64,000 nucleotides of DNA, taken from assembly GCA_947494825.1 (NCBI GenBank), contig CANLWN010000006.1, positions 310,001 to 374,000 of the forward strand, in the 5' to 3' direction. The notes under the pieces were generated by a model. The model did not search any database. It was not told the DNA's origin and worked only from the letters and a program-made list of their open reading frames with translations. Below, piece after piece: positions 1 to 8,911 of this stretch. The DNA comes from an uncultured Flavobacteriaceae bacterium. GTDB lineage: Bacteria; Bacteroidota; Bacteroidia; Flavobacteriales; Flavobacteriaceae. Position 1 is the stretch's first letter, and every line of letters begins with the position of its first letter. The position numbers and the translations under genes are program-made.

Positions 1-451
1 TAAGCCACATCCCCACAAAGAAAATTGCCGTTGTAAGGGTATCCACATACGCGGTCCAGCTTTCGAACTTATCAAAGATCAAATAAACACCACAAACGAA
101 GGCAACGGTGGTCACAAACAAAAAGACCGACCACTTTTTTTCCTTGGTGTTGGTCCGGGTGATGGGTATAAAATGGGTTTCATCTATTTTCCGGGTCCAT
201 ATGTACCAGCCGAAAATACTCATCACAAAGTAGTAGGCGTTGATCAACATATCGCCCAAAAGGCCAAAAACCAATAGAATATACACAAAGATCCCGGTGC
301 TTATGATCCCTGTTGGAAAGACCAGTATATTTTCCCTTTTGGAGTACCATACGCTCAAAAATCCGAATAGGACCCCGATCATTTCCAAGACAATCAAATG
401 GGTCGGGGTATCCTGGTATTGCGAAAAAATCCAATCAAAAATGTGGCTCAT
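1..451 (-). CDS. pnuC: PnuC/PnuT-family vitamin transporter (3' end outside window)
   Basis: Inner-membrane facilitator of the PnuC family, which takes up nicotinamide riboside or, in PnuT members, thiamine; intracellular phosphorylation traps the substrate. The 150 visible residues start MSHIFDWIFSQY and contain the family signature around GDMLINAYYFVMSIFGWY, an SVWYSKREN segment, and several hydrophobic helices. The frame stays open to base 1, so the C-terminus is missing. The start overlaps the end of the thiamine-binding gene by 17 bases, which suggests translational coupling. The family is clear. The substrate is not: the YkoF-like neighbour argues for thiamine, while the usual annotation is nicotinamide riboside. 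Confidence 0.9.
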   Translation of the reverse strand, partial: MSHIFDWIFSQYQDTPTHLIVLEMIGVLFGFLSVWYSKRENILVFPTGIISTGIFVYILLVFGLLGDMLINAYYFVMSIFGWYIWTRKIDETHFIPITRTNTKEKKWSVFLFVTTVAFVCGVYLIFDKFESWTAYVDTLTTAIFFVGMWL

Positions 452-695
452 AATCGCTTCGGTCCGATTTGACTATTTTCATGTATAAGAGACCCCGTTC
501 CATGGCTTCCAACACTTCTTTAATTTCTGAATTCAAGACATTCATTACCTGGTCGTATTCTCCATATACTTGAGTGCTCAAAGGGTTTTCCAGTACGGTA
601 AGGCCCGATTTACGGAGTTTTTGGATAAAATGGACAATGGGTTCCTCAAAATTGTCCTGCAAGGGGGTAAGGGTTAGCTCAACAGATATGTTCAT
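435..695 (-). CDS. YkoF/MTH1187-like thiamine-binding protein
   Basis: A small (86 aa) soluble protein with the ferredoxin-like pattern of YkoF-type thiamine/hydroxymethylpyrimidine-binding proteins. Features seen are an N-terminal strand (MNISVELTLTPL), the segment GLTVLENPLSTQVYG, and a C-terminal MKIVKSDRSDYEP motif. In known systems such proteins bind thiamine or its pyrimidine moiety next to vitamin transporters. It has no signal peptide, so it is probably cytosolic. It lies between the phosphopantetheinyl transferase and pnuC on the same strand and overlaps pnuC by 17 bases. No TPP riboswitch is apparent in the short upstream gap. Family assignment is from recognised motifs; the ligand is inferred. 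Confidence 0.8.
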   Translation of the reverse strand: MNISVELTLTPLQDNFEEPIVHFIQKLRKSGLTVLENPLSTQVYGEYDQVMNVLNSEIKEVLEAMERGLLYMKIVKSDRSDYEPHF

Positions 696-704
696 TTTGG
701 ATGT

Positions 705-743
705 TGGTTCAAGGTTTCAGATTCAAAGTTTTGGGTTCAAAGT
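705..743. repeat. degenerate TTCAAAG-type tandem repeat
   Basis: The gap between the transferase and the thiamine-binding gene is made of imperfect copies of a 7-13 base unit (GGTTCAAGGTTTCAG, ATTCAAAGTTTTG, GGTTCAAAGT). Similar short purine/TTC repeats are common between genes in Flavobacteriia. No function is known to me. Confidence 0.5.
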
Positions 744-772
744 ATCTAGTTTCCGCTATGGATCAAAAGCAG

Positions 773-1408
773 CTAATCATCCATTACAGCATAAACACAA
801 GCAAATCCTTCAAATTCCAAAAAAGAAATTTGATAGGTGGACGTATTGCCATGGTACAAAATTTCCCCTGTGGTCACTGCATCTGAAAGGGAAAAGTCCT
901 CAATATGGATATGATGCAAAAAACTAAGTCCATGGGTGGCATAAATCTTGTAAAGCGATTCCTTGGCGCCCCATACAACGGTAAGTTTGCGAATTATGGC
1001 TTCCGTATTGGCCAAAGTACGGTACTCTTCCAAAGGTGTAAATTTGTGGGCAATCCGTAAAATCTTGTCCCGCTTCTTTTCAATGTCAATACCCACCTCG
1101 TCCATGGCCCCCACGATAATCCCCGTAAACTGGTGCGAATGGGTAATGGAGATGTGCCTGTTGTCCCTTAAATGGGGTTTTCCTGCTTCGTCGTAGTACA
1201 GATCGCAGTCCTCGTAACCCGCTTGAGCCATTAAATGGCGAATACTCAAAAAACCCCTTCGATGCAGTTCGGATTTCATTCCCAACATACGCTCCTGGCA
1301 ATTTTTGGTCAATTCGATACCCTTGGAAAGCTCGGATTCTGACTCCTCGATCTTCCAGATATAAACCTTTATGGAGGGGTTTACCGTTATAGTTTTGTAA
1401 AGAGGCAT
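773..1408 (-). CDS. Sfp-type 4'-phosphopantetheinyl transferase
   Basis: Transfers the 4'-phosphopantetheine arm of coenzyme A to a serine of carrier proteins, making holo-ACP or activating other carrier domains. At 211 aa it has the normal two-lobe Sfp length. Motifs seen are GKPHL (76-80), ISITHSH (86-92), the Mg-binding VGIDIE (D108, E110), and WGAKESLYK (146-154, E150 and K154). It starts 77 bases from the ahcY start on the opposite strand and is followed by the thiamine-binding and pnuC genes. It may be the cell's general holo-ACP synthase or serve a dedicated carrier; the sequence alone does not decide. Confidence 0.93.
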   Translation of the reverse strand: MPLYKTITVNPSIKVYIWKIEESESELSKGIELTKNCQERMLGMKSELHRRGFLSIRHLMAQAGYEDCDLYYDEAGKPHLRDNRHISITHSHQFTGIIVGAMDEVGIDIEKKRDKILRIAHKFTPLEEYRTLANTEAIIRKLTVVWGAKESLYKIYATHGLSFLHHIHIEDFSLSDAVTTGEILYHGNTSTYQISFLEFEGFACVYAVMDD

Positions 1409-1436
1409 TGCTTTATTTAAGTAATCACTACCTTTG
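1407..1436 (+). promoter_or_regulatory. ahcY promoter, Bacteroidota type
   Basis: ATTG (1407-1410), an 18-base spacer, then TACCTTTG (1429-1436), a full match to the -7 consensus TAnnTTTG with a near-match -33 box. It lies 50 bases before the chosen ahcY ATG. The -33 box overlaps the start codon of the divergent transferase gene. Confidence 0.5.
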
Positions 1437-1485
1437 TATTCGCTATAAATATAGCCGTCTGGCTAAAGTAAAAATAAAAAAGGAT

Positions 1486-2802
1486 ATGAGTACCAAAACC
1501 GTGTCTTATGTGCCCTATAAGGTAAAGGATATTTCCCTTGCGGATTGGGGAAGAAAAGAAATTGAATTGGCCGAGGCAGAAATGCCGGGCTTAATGTCCC
1601 TTAGGGAAGAATACAAGAACGAGCAACCTTTAAAAGGGGCCCGTATTGCTGGATGTCTCCATATGACCATTCAGACAGCAGTATTGATCGAAACCCTGGT
1701 GGAACTCGGCGCAGAGGTCACCTGGAGTTCCTGCAATATATTTTCTACCCAGGACCATGCCGCAGCAGCTATAGCCGCAACTGGTATTCCGGTTTATGCA
1801 TGGAAGGGGATGACCGAGGAAGAATTTGATTGGTGTATTGAACAGACCCTGTTTTTTGGCGAAGACCGCCAGCCATTGAATATGATCCTGGACGATGGGG
1901 GCGACCTTACCAATATGGTGCTGGACCAGTTCCCGGAGCTTGCTACGGGCATCAAAGGCCTGTCCGAGGAGACCACTACAGGGGTTCACCGTTTATATGA
2001 ACGTGTACAAAAGGGCACTTTGCCCATGCCTGCCATCAATGTAAACGACTCTGTGACCAAATCCAAATTCGACAACAAATATGGCTGTCGGGAGAGTGCT
2101 GTAGACGCTATCCGACGAGCCACGGATACCATGTTGGCCGGAAAGCGGGTAGTGGTGGCCGGGTACGGGGATGTGGGCAAAGGTACCGCCGCTTCTTTTA
2201 GGGGTGCCGGTTCCATAGTAACCGTTACGGAAATTGACCCCATTTGTGCTTTACAGGCCTGTATGGATGGTTACGAGGTAAAAAAATTGGAAACCGTAAT
2301 CTCCCATGCAGATGTCGTAATTACCACCACAGGAAACAAGGATATCATCCGTGGCGAGCATTTTAAGGCGCTAAAGGACAAGGCAATCGTCTGTAACATC
2401 GGACATTTTGACAATGAGATAGATATGGCCTGGCTAAACGATAACTACGGTGATACCAAGGATGAAATCAAGCCCCAGGTAGACAAATACACCTTGGATG
2501 GGAAAGATGTCATCATATTGGCCGAAGGCCGTTTGGTAAACCTTGGCTGTGCTACGGGACATCCCAGCTTTGTGATGAGCAATTCCTTTACGAACCAGAC
2601 CCTGGCACAAATCGAACTGTGGAAGCATAGCGACAAATACAACAATGAGGTGTATATGCTGCCCAAGCATTTGGATGAGAAAGTGGCCAAACTACATTTG
2701 GCACGTTTGGGCGCCGAACTTACGGAGCTTAAGGAAGATCAAGCAGAATACATTGGTGTAAAAGTAGAAGGCCCGTATAAGCCGGAATACTATAGATACT
2801 AG
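1486..2802 (+). CDS. ahcY: adenosylhomocysteinase
   Basis: Reversibly hydrolyses S-adenosylhomocysteine to adenosine and homocysteine, removing the inhibitory product of methyltransferases in the activated methyl cycle. It is a cytosolic NAD-dependent enzyme. The ATG at 1486 gives a 438-aa protein beginning [11 protein letters not shown], the usual length; the frame is open 26 codons further upstream but those residues do not look like the family. Seen are the substrate-domain segment HMTIQTAVL, the NAD-binding GYGDVGKG, and the C-terminal KPEYYRY tail. It is a monocistronic unit, with a promoter 50 bases upstream and a hairpin terminator downstream. Confidence 0.97.
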   Translation: MSTKTVSYVPYKVKDISLADWGRKEIELAEAEMPGLMSLREEYKNEQPLKGARIAGCLHMTIQTAVLIETLVELGAEVTWSSCNIFSTQDHAAAAIAATGIPVYAWKGMTEEEFDWCIEQTLFFGEDRQPLNMILDDGGDLTNMVLDQFPELATGIKGLSEETTTGVHRLYERVQKGTLPMPAINVNDSVTKSKFDNKYGCRESAVDAIRRATDTMLAGKRVVVAGYGDVGKGTAASFRGAGSIVTVTEIDPICALQACMDGYEVKKLETVISHADVVITTTGNKDIIRGEHFKALKDKAIVCNIGHFDNEIDMAWLNDNYGDTKDEIKPQVDKYTLDGKDVIILAEGRLVNLGCATGHPSFVMSNSFTNQTLAQIELWKHSDKYNNEVYMLPKHLDEKVAKLHLARLGAELTELKEDQAEYIGVKVEGPYKPEYYRY

Positions 2803-2812
2803 AAATTAGACC

Positions 2813-2830
2813 ACTTCGCCATGGCGAAGT
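2813..2830. repeat. 18-base perfect palindrome flanked by TTAGACC direct repeats
   Basis: ACTTCGCCATGGCGAAGT is perfectly self-complementary and sits 11 bases after the ahcY stop, with TTAGACC on both sides (2806-2812 and 2830-2836). It could be the first of two hairpins at the end of ahcY or a protein-binding site. No T-run follows it directly. Confidence 0.55.
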
Positions 2831-2842
2831 TAGACCAAGGAT

Positions 2843-2891
2843 AAAAGACCCTTTGACCGTAACATTGTTATGAATCAAAGGGTTTTCTTTT
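2843..2891. terminator. bidirectional terminator between ahcY and the LytTR regulator
   Basis: ACCCTTTGA (2848-2856) pairs with TCAAAGGGT (2875-2883), extended by AAAAG and TTTTCTTTT on the outer sides. The plus strand ends in a T-rich run, and the minus strand also reads into T-rich sequence, so it could serve both convergent genes. Confidence 0.7.
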
Positions 2892-2904
2892 GGGTTGGTA
2901 TCCC

Positions 2905-3660
2905 TTACATATCCAACCATCGCTTAAAATTGGTGGTCCGTTCCCTGGACACAATGACCTGGGTTTCCTCCCTGGGCTTTAATTTTAGCAATAACCGACT
3001 GTTGAAGTACGTGTGGATTTCAATGACCGCTTTTACAGAAACCATGAACTTTCGATTGATCCTAAAAAAATGGATAGGATTTAGAATGTTCTCCAACTGA
3101 TCTATGGAGTACTCAATGGGATAGCTCTGGGCGGTATGCGTATGTAGGTATATAAGGCCCTCATTGGATTTAAAATAAGCAATATCGTCCACATCGAAGG
3201 AACGGAACTGGTTGCCGACCTTCACCATAAAACGGTGTTTGTATTCCTTTTGGAACAATTGTTTCATCCGTTCGAACTTCAGTTCAGAGAAACCTTCATT
3301 GTTGGTGGATGTTTTCCTGAACTTGTCCAAGGCCGTCCGAAGATCGGCTTTGACGATGGGTTTTAACAAATAGTCGAGTCCATTATATTTAAAGCCCCGT
3401 ACCGCATATTCGTTATAGGCCGTGGTGAAAATTACTGGTGGATGGTCCTCCAAATTGTCCAAAATATCAAACCCATAGCCATCGTTGAGTTGAATGTCCA
3501 AAAAGATTAAATCTGGAGGTGTATTTTGCGAAAACCATGCGCTGCCACTTTCCACCGAGCTCAGCTGTGCGGAAATTTCAATTTCCGGGGCCAACTCCCC
3601 TATAAGCCGTGCAAGCCTTTTGGAAGCAAATTCCTCGTCCTCGATGATTACGGCGTTCAT
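2905..3660 (-). CDS. LytTR-family response regulator
   Basis: DNA-binding response regulator of the LytR/AlgR class (251 aa). The N-terminal receiver domain begins MNAVIIEDEEFA with the acidic pocket; the phospho-acceptor is D55 in LIFLDIQL, and a conserved K lies in the YLLKPI segment. The C-terminal LytTR domain (from about residue 135) is a beta-rich DNA-binding module that usually reads paired direct repeats. Its start is one base after the stop of the histidine kinase gene, so the two form an operon. The divergently transcribed TonB receptor beyond the kinase is a reasonable target, but this is inference. Confidence 0.93.
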   Translation of the reverse strand: MNAVIIEDEEFASKRLARLIGELAPEIEISAQLSSVESGSAWFSQNTPPDLIFLDIQLNDGYGFDILDNLEDHPPVIFTTAYNEYAVRGFKYNGLDYLLKPIVKADLRTALDKFRKTSTNNEGFSELKFERMKQLFQKEYKHRFMVKVGNQFRSFDVDDIAYFKSNEGLIYLHTHTAQSYPIEYSIDQLENILNPIHFFRINRKFMVSVKAVIEIHTYFNSRLLLKLKPREETQVIVSRERTTNFKRWLDM

Positions 3661-3661
3661 G

Positions 3662-4735
3662 TCAGGATACGGATAACAGGTTCAACTCTTTCACATCTTT
3701 GGCCAATAGGGGAAGGATTACTTCAAAGATACCATCTTCCTCCCGTACCAATACCAATTTATTGGTGTAGTGGGCATATCGTTTTTTGATGTTCTTAAGG
3801 CCCACTTGTGTTGTTTCCTCCTTTAAGATCCTTTTTCTCAGGTTGTTTTTTATTACCAGCGCCTCATTGCCAATACTGGAAATGCTAATATGCAAGGGCC
3901 TCTCCTTGGAATAGTGATTGTGCTTCAGGGCATTTTCCACTAACATTTGAAGGGACAAGGTAGGTATTTGGTATTTTTCCGAGGGTAGGTCAACATCCGT
4001 TTTTATGATTACCGCGTCCTTATGCCGCACATTCATCATAAACACAAAGGAATCCAGAAAATTCAGTTCCTTTTCCAAGCTTATCAAATCCTCTTCCCCA
4101 GTATCCAAAATATAGCGATAACTCGATGCCAGGCGGGTAACGAAATCGGAAGCCAGGTCCCGGTCTTCATACATGAGTGAGGTAAGGGTGTTTAAGCTAT
4201 TGAACAAAAAATGTGGACTTATCTGACTCCTTAAGGAGGTGTAACGGGATGCCATCATTTCCTTTTTTAGGTCTTCCATTTGCTGTTTCATTTCATCCCT
4301 TTGGTTCATGGAAAAATGGAACATATTAAAAAAAATGACGGTAGCTCCCAATAAGGCAGCCCTTAAAAAATCCGTTCTAAATTCCAGGGCAGGGTCTACA
4401 CAGACAATCCCAATCGTCTCTCGAAAAGGGAACAGCGCCAAATAGTAAACAAGTGCACTCATCGGAAGACTAATGGCCATGGTTTTACCCAAAATCCTCA
4501 GGCTACTTTTAAAATCGAGCCCTCCTTTTCTTTTTTGCCTTCTTAACAGCCAGTCATTAATCTCCCAGGTGAGCATAAAGAGAAAAAAGGCACTGAAATA
4601 GTAGAAGGCACTGGTAGCTGTAAAAAAACTTTCCATTTCTTCCTCGTGGTCAATGGTCAGCTTTACCATGAGGTACACCACATTGACGACCATCCAACGG
4701 AAAACAAATTTTTTGACTGCCTTGCTTTTAAACAT
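3662..4735 (-). CDS. LytS-type sensor histidine kinase
   Basis: Membrane sensor kinase of the His_kinase (PF06580) class, the partner of the LytTR regulator that follows. I chose the ATG at 4735 (MFKSKAVKKF, 357 aa) because the frame upstream of it lacks family-like sequence. About four hydrophobic helices occupy residues 10-145, with little room for a large external sensor domain. The phospho-accepting histidine is H175 in SQISPHFLFNSLN, followed by an ATPase region with an MLVENALKHN N-box. The stimulus is unknown. Alternative start: 4795. Confidence 0.9.
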   Translation of the reverse strand: MFKSKAVKKFVFRWMVVNVVYLMVKLTIDHEEEMESFFTATSAFYYFSAFFLFMLTWEINDWLLRRQKRKGGLDFKSSLRILGKTMAISLPMSALVYYLALFPFRETIGIVCVDPALEFRTDFLRAALLGATVIFFNMFHFSMNQRDEMKQQMEDLKKEMMASRYTSLRSQISPHFLFNSLNTLTSLMYEDRDLASDFVTRLASSYRYILDTGEEDLISLEKELNFLDSFVFMMNVRHKDAVIIKTDVDLPSEKYQIPTLSLQMLVENALKHNHYSKERPLHISISSIGNEALVIKNNLRKRILKEETTQVGLKNIKKRYAHYTNKLVLVREEDGIFEVILPLLAKDVKELNLLSVS

Positions 4736-4816
4736 GATCAAAATTATGGGTTTAAAGATACGTAAGAACAAAAAAAGAGCCGTGTTAGCCGGCATTTAGT
4801 TGGCAAAATAACCCTT

Positions 4817-4898
4817 GAACCGTAGCTATCCGGGGGTGGACTGAGTTGCCCTCCACAATGCCCTGGAAATTGCCCTTCAGTGGTTTTCACTACGGTTC
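4817..4898. repeat. 9-base inverted repeat between divergent kinase and TonB receptor
   Basis: GAACCGTAG (4817-4825) and CTACGGTTC (4890-4898) are exact reverse complements separated by 64 bases in the 252-base divergent control region. This could be paired binding sites for a regulator such as the adjacent LytTR protein, or chance. Confidence 0.4.
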
Positions 4899-4987
4899 AG
4901 CCCAAAAAACTACACTTCGGATTTTTGCACTCCCCGGGACCCAACTGCCAGACCCATCTTTGGGAAAATCAAAAAAATCCCGATGTT

Positions 4988-7372
4988 ATGAAACAAACCC
5001 TTGTTTTTTTCTTCCTCTTTATTGTTCAGATATCACTGGCACAGACCGGCCTTATAAAAGGCACTGTACTCGATAAGCAATCTGAAGGTCCGCTAGAGGG
5101 CGCCACGGTAGCGCTCTTAAATGGGCACATAGTTACAGGAGTGGTAACCGATATCCAAGGCAGGTTTACCTTAACCGATGTCCCCATTGGCAGGCAGATG
5201 GTACGTATAAGCCATATTGGATATGAAACTCTGGTCCTGCCGAATATAGAGGTCACCACAGGAAAGGATGTGTTCCTCAACGTAGCCCTGATCGAAGCCT
5301 ATGATCAATTGGACGAGGTGGTGCTCAGTGTTGAAACCAACAAAGATCGCGCGATAAATAAACTGGCCACGGTATCGGCCCGCCAATTTGGGCTAGAGGA
5401 AGTTACCCGCTTCTCTGGGGGGCGCAGTGATGTGGGCCGATTAGCGGCTAATTTTGCCGGGGTCTCGGCACCAGACGATAGCAGAAACGATATTGTAGTG
5501 CGGGGCAACTCCCCTACAGGATTGCTATGGCGCCTAGAGGGGGTTCCCATTCCCAGCCCAAACCATTTCTCTACCCAGGGAACAACCGGCGGACCTGTTT
5601 CGGCCCTCAATCCCAATCTGCTGAAAAACTCGGATTTTATCACCTCGGCCTTCCCCGCGGAATACGGGAATGCCCTTGGCGGAGTGTTCGATCTCGGGTT
5701 CCGTGAGGGAAACACGGACCGCTACGAATATACGCTGCAGACGGGAATCTTTACAGGTGTAGAGGCCATGGCCGAAGGCCCCCTGGGCAAAAACAACGGC
5801 TCCTTTCTCGTGGCAGGGAGATATTCCTTGGTGGGCCTTCTTGGTGTGGGCGCTGGAGGCACCTCCGCAACACCAAACTACAGCGACGTATCCTTCAATA
5901 TAAATTTCGGAAGGGGTACACTGGGAAATTTTTCCTTATTCGGTATCTTGGGGACATCCGATATAGAATTCCTGGGGGACGATATTGATGAGACCGATCT
6001 TTTTGCCGCAGAGGACGAGAACACTTTTGTAGAATCGCGTTTCGGGGTAGTAGGGCTAAAACACCGCCTCCCCATCGGGAAGAATTCCTTTTTGCGAAGT
6101 ATTGTTTCCGGGTCTTTTTCGGGAAACGACTTTACCGTTGACCGTTTTATTGAAAAGGACACCCCACAAGAAAGGATCATCCGCTATACCGAGGTCGACG
6201 ACAGCGAAACCCGCTTTACCTTTTCTACCCTTTTCAATTCCAAATTAAGCAATAAAAGCACCCTGAGAACAGGGATCTTGATTGAAAATTTCGGCATCAA
6301 AAGTGTCTTGCGCGATCGAGAGGAACAAGCGGATTTGGACGGAGACGGAGATCCCGATCTCTTTAGCTTTCGCAATATCGACGAAAGCCTTAGTCTTTTT
6401 CAACCCTATGTGCAAGGGCAGTTTCGACTTAGTGGAAAATTAACGCTGAACACGGGATTGCACGCGCAGTACAGTACCCTCAATGAACAATTCGTATGGG
6501 AGCCCAGGGCCGCCATCGCCTATGCCATAGCCCCTAGGCACCGTCTTAATTTTGGCTACGGCCTGCACCACCAACCTATATCCCTTCCGCTGCTGTTTTT
6601 AAATGAACAGGTCAATGGTGCCCTGGTTCAGACCAATAGAGGGCTCGATTTTGTTCGTAGCGATCATTACGTACTGGGGTACGATGTAAAGCTTGCCGAA
6701 AGCTGGCGCGGTAAAGTGGAAATCTACTATCAGGATATTGACAAAGCAGGGGTGGAAGCCTTTTCCTCTAGCTATTCCACGCTTACCGAAGGTGCAGATT
6801 TTGGTTTTGACAACGACCGTGTTTCCTTGGTCAATGAGGGTACCGGTTTTAACCAGGGCATTGAACTCACCCTTGAAAAGTTCTTCAACAAAGGGTTTTA
6901 TGGACTATTGACCGCCTCTTTTTTTGAAAGCAAGTACACAGGGAGTGATGGTGTGGAGCGCAATTCACCCTTTAACAATGGTTATGTGGTAAACCTCCTG
7001 GCGGGAAGGGAATACAAAGTGGGCAAGGCCCATAAGAATGTGCTCTTCTTTGATACCCGACTCACCACTTCCGGGGGGCGCTACTATACGCCCGTGGACC
7101 TGGAGGCATCCCAACAGGCAGGTTTTGAGGTCCTGCAAGAAGATCTGGCCTTTAGCGAGCAGTACGACGCTTATTTTAGATGGGACTTTAAGTTCGGTAT
7201 TAAAATCAACAGCAGCGGAAAAAAACGTTCGCACCAGTTCTATTTGGACCTTCAGAACCTTACCGCCAACGAAAACGTCTTTGTTCGCCGTTATAACAGA
7301 TTGACCGATCGTGTGGACCAGGTGGACCAGATTGGTTTCTTCCCCGATTTTGGCTACCGATTTCAATTCTAA
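4988..7372 (+). CDS. TonB-dependent receptor with carboxypeptidase-like N-terminal domain
   Basis: Outer-membrane active transporter (794 aa). The ATG at 4988 gives a clean signal peptide (MKQTLVFFFLFIVQISLAQ). It is followed by a CarboxypepD_reg-like domain (about 22-105, with GATVALLNG and GRFTLTDVPIG), a plug domain with the FPAEYGNALGG region, and a long beta-barrel ending in the terminal aromatic motif FGYRFQF. No SusD partner lies beside it, so a SusCD polysaccharide system is unlikely; the substrate is unknown. It is divergent from the LytS/LytTR pair, which may control it, and the SDR gene follows 15 bases later. Confidence 0.92.
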   Translation: MKQTLVFFFLFIVQISLAQTGLIKGTVLDKQSEGPLEGATVALLNGHIVTGVVTDIQGRFTLTDVPIGRQMVRISHIGYETLVLPNIEVTTGKDVFLNVALIEAYDQLDEVVLSVETNKDRAINKLATVSARQFGLEEVTRFSGGRSDVGRLAANFAGVSAPDDSRNDIVVRGNSPTGLLWRLEGVPIPSPNHFSTQGTTGGPVSALNPNLLKNSDFITSAFPAEYGNALGGVFDLGFREGNTDRYEYTLQTGIFTGVEAMAEGPLGKNNGSFLVAGRYSLVGLLGVGAGGTSATPNYSDVSFNINFGRGTLGNFSLFGILGTSDIEFLGDDIDETDLFAAEDENTFVESRFGVVGLKHRLPIGKNSFLRSIVSGSFSGNDFTVDRFIEKDTPQERIIRYTEVDDSETRFTFSTLFNSKLSNKSTLRTGILIENFGIKSVLRDREEQADLDGDGDPDLFSFRNIDESLSLFQPYVQGQFRLSGKLTLNTGLHAQYSTLNEQFVWEPRAAIAYAIAPRHRLNFGYGLHHQPISLPLLFLNEQVNGALVQTNRGLDFVRSDHYVLGYDVKLAESWRGKVEIYYQDIDKAGVEAFSSSYSTLTEGADFGFDNDRVSLVNEGTGFNQGIELTLEKFFNKGFYGLLTASFFESKYTGSDGVERNSPFNNGYVVNLLAGREYKVGKAHKNVLFFDTRLTTSGGRYYTPVDLEASQQAGFEVLQEDLAFSEQYDAYFRWDFKFGIKINSSGKKRSHQFYLDLQNLTANENVFVRRYNRLTDRVDQVDQIGFFPDFGYRFQF

Positions 7373-7387
7373 ACCAAACACATATGT

Positions 7388-8221
7388 ATGAAAACTTCCA
7401 AAAAACTAAGAAAGCGCCTAAAAGCAAATTATGGTCCATGGGCTTTGGTTACTGGGGCTTCCTCAGGTATCGGGCAAGAGTTGGCAACGCGTTTGGCCGA
7501 AGCCGGACTGAGTCTCATTCTTACGGGACGCAGGGGACCGTATTTGGAAACATTGGGAGAAACCTTGGAAAGCAAGTATAGAATACGGACCAAAACTATC
7601 ATCGCTGATCTGTCCTATTCCGAAGAGGTATACTCCCTTGTAGAGGCTATAGGCGATGTTGAGGTAGGTTTGTTTGTAGCCTCTGCAGGTTTTGGCACCT
7701 CGGGCTCCTTTGTGGACGCCGAACTGGATACGGAGTTGCGGATGCTGCGCGTGAATTCCTTTGCCTTACTCATGTTGACGCATTACTATGCGAGAAAATT
7801 TTCGGAACGCAAACGGGGCGGCATTATTCTAATGAGCTCCTTGGTTGGTTTCCAAGGTGTTCCCCATGCGGCCCACTACGCAGCTACCAAAGCTTATGTG
7901 CAGTCGCTGGGAGAAGCGCTGTACCATGAACTGAGACCATATGGGGTAGATGTACTCTCTGCGGCACCAGGACCAGTGAACAGTGGGTTTTCCCGTATCG
8001 CACAGATGCAGATGGGCAACGCCCTAAGACCGGATGAAATAGGTGTTCCCATACTCAAAGCACTGGGTAGAACTGCTACGGTCTTTCCGGGAGGGCTGTC
8101 CAAAATATTAATGTTGGGCCTTCGCACCATGCCCCGTTGGGGCAAGATCCGTATCATGCAAATGGTTATGGCCGGGATGACCAAGCACCAAAAATGCAGC
8201 ACCCAGCAAAGACGGTATTGA
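7388..8221 (+). CDS. short-chain dehydrogenase/reductase
   Basis: Classical SDR oxidoreductase of 277 aa. Seen are the cofactor motif TGASSGIG (22-29), the structural N123, and catalytic S150/S151, Y164 and K168 (YAATK). An arginine pair follows the second strand (TGRRG), which favours NADP(H). A C-terminal hydrophobic segment with basic residues may associate with the membrane. The start at 7388 is preferred over an out-of-frame ATG at 7384. It directly follows the TonB receptor gene and is probably co-transcribed. The substrate cannot be read from the sequence. Confidence 0.92.
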   Translation: MKTSKKLRKRLKANYGPWALVTGASSGIGQELATRLAEAGLSLILTGRRGPYLETLGETLESKYRIRTKTIIADLSYSEEVYSLVEAIGDVEVGLFVASAGFGTSGSFVDAELDTELRMLRVNSFALLMLTHYYARKFSERKRGGIILMSSLVGFQGVPHAAHYAATKAYVQSLGEALYHELRPYGVDVLSAAPGPVNSGFSRIAQMQMGNALRPDEIGVPILKALGRTATVFPGGLSKILMLGLRTMPRWGKIRIMQMVMAGMTKHQKCSTQQRRY

Positions 8222-8237
8222 AAATGAACATTTTCAA
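8218..8237. terminator. hairpin at the SDR stop codon
   Basis: TTGAAAAT pairs with ATTTTCAA around a GAAC loop, and the stop codon is inside the stem. No T-run follows, so it is a weak terminator candidate or an mRNA-end stabiliser. Confidence 0.35.
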
Positions 8238-8312
8238 GTGTAGAAAATATCTTCTGGTCCTTTGCCCAAAATTGTAACCCCTCGCTATACCTTTCGGACA
8301 AGGATACTCACC

Positions 8313-8849
8313 CTATTCCTTAGGTCGGTGTTTTAAAATAGTAAGGTATTTTGTCCATGGGCCCACTTCGGTGCTATATTGCTTGGCCATGACCCTGGAT
8401 ACCTGGGCAATATGCCCCAGATCATGCACTACCCATGCAGCCAAGAGTTGACTTAAGCTAACCGGACCAAGTTCGGGGTGAACGCCCTTTTTTTCCAAAT
8501 CTACTGGGGACAATTGTTTTGACCGCAGGGTGGTGAGATTTTGCGATCGGAGTGCCGTAAATTCAGCAAGCATTACGTCCAGAGTTTTCCCCTGGCTGTT
8601 TTCAAATTGTGCAAACCGATCGTAGGGTTCAAACGTTTTGTTGCTTCCTGCTCCTAGAATAATCCCGGTCCGGACCATCCAATCCGTTTTTTCACCATGG
8701 ATCAAATGTCCAACCACATCAAAGGGACTCCAGGAGTCGCCCCCCTCATTTTTGTGTGTCCATTCCTCGGGTAACCTGGCCAACATGGTTTTCAGGACCT
8801 CCGGAGTGCGCTCCAGGACTGCCATACCCTTGTTTAGTTCAAATTTCAT
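8313..8849 (-). CDS. DinB-family protein
   Basis: Four-helix-bundle protein of the DinB/YfiT metal-binding superfamily (178 aa), whose members include thiol-dependent transferases and stress proteins of unknown reaction. The metal triad is complete: H48 in DVVGHLIHGE, and H142 and H146 in WVVHDLGHIAQ. It has no signal peptide. It lies downstream of a small ferredoxin-like gene and a second DinB gene on the same strand. The 136-base gap holds its own possible -7 box, so it may be transcribed separately. The substrate and thiol cofactor are unknown. Confidence 0.9.
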   Translation of the reverse strand: MKFELNKGMAVLERTPEVLKTMLARLPEEWTHKNEGGDSWSPFDVVGHLIHGEKTDWMVRTGIILGAGSNKTFEPYDRFAQFENSQGKTLDVMLAEFTALRSQNLTTLRSKQLSPVDLEKKGVHPELGPVSLSQLLAAWVVHDLGHIAQVSRVMAKQYSTEVGPWTKYLTILKHRPKE

Positions 8850-8911
8850 GACATATCAAATTGTCCCTACATAATACGCAATTTTTTGGTACGTGCCCGT
8901 ACGATACCAAA

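Noticed and set aside
1437-1485. SAH or SAM riboswitch before ahcY
   Set aside because: The leader is under 50 bases and shows no pseudoknot-like or multi-stem structure.
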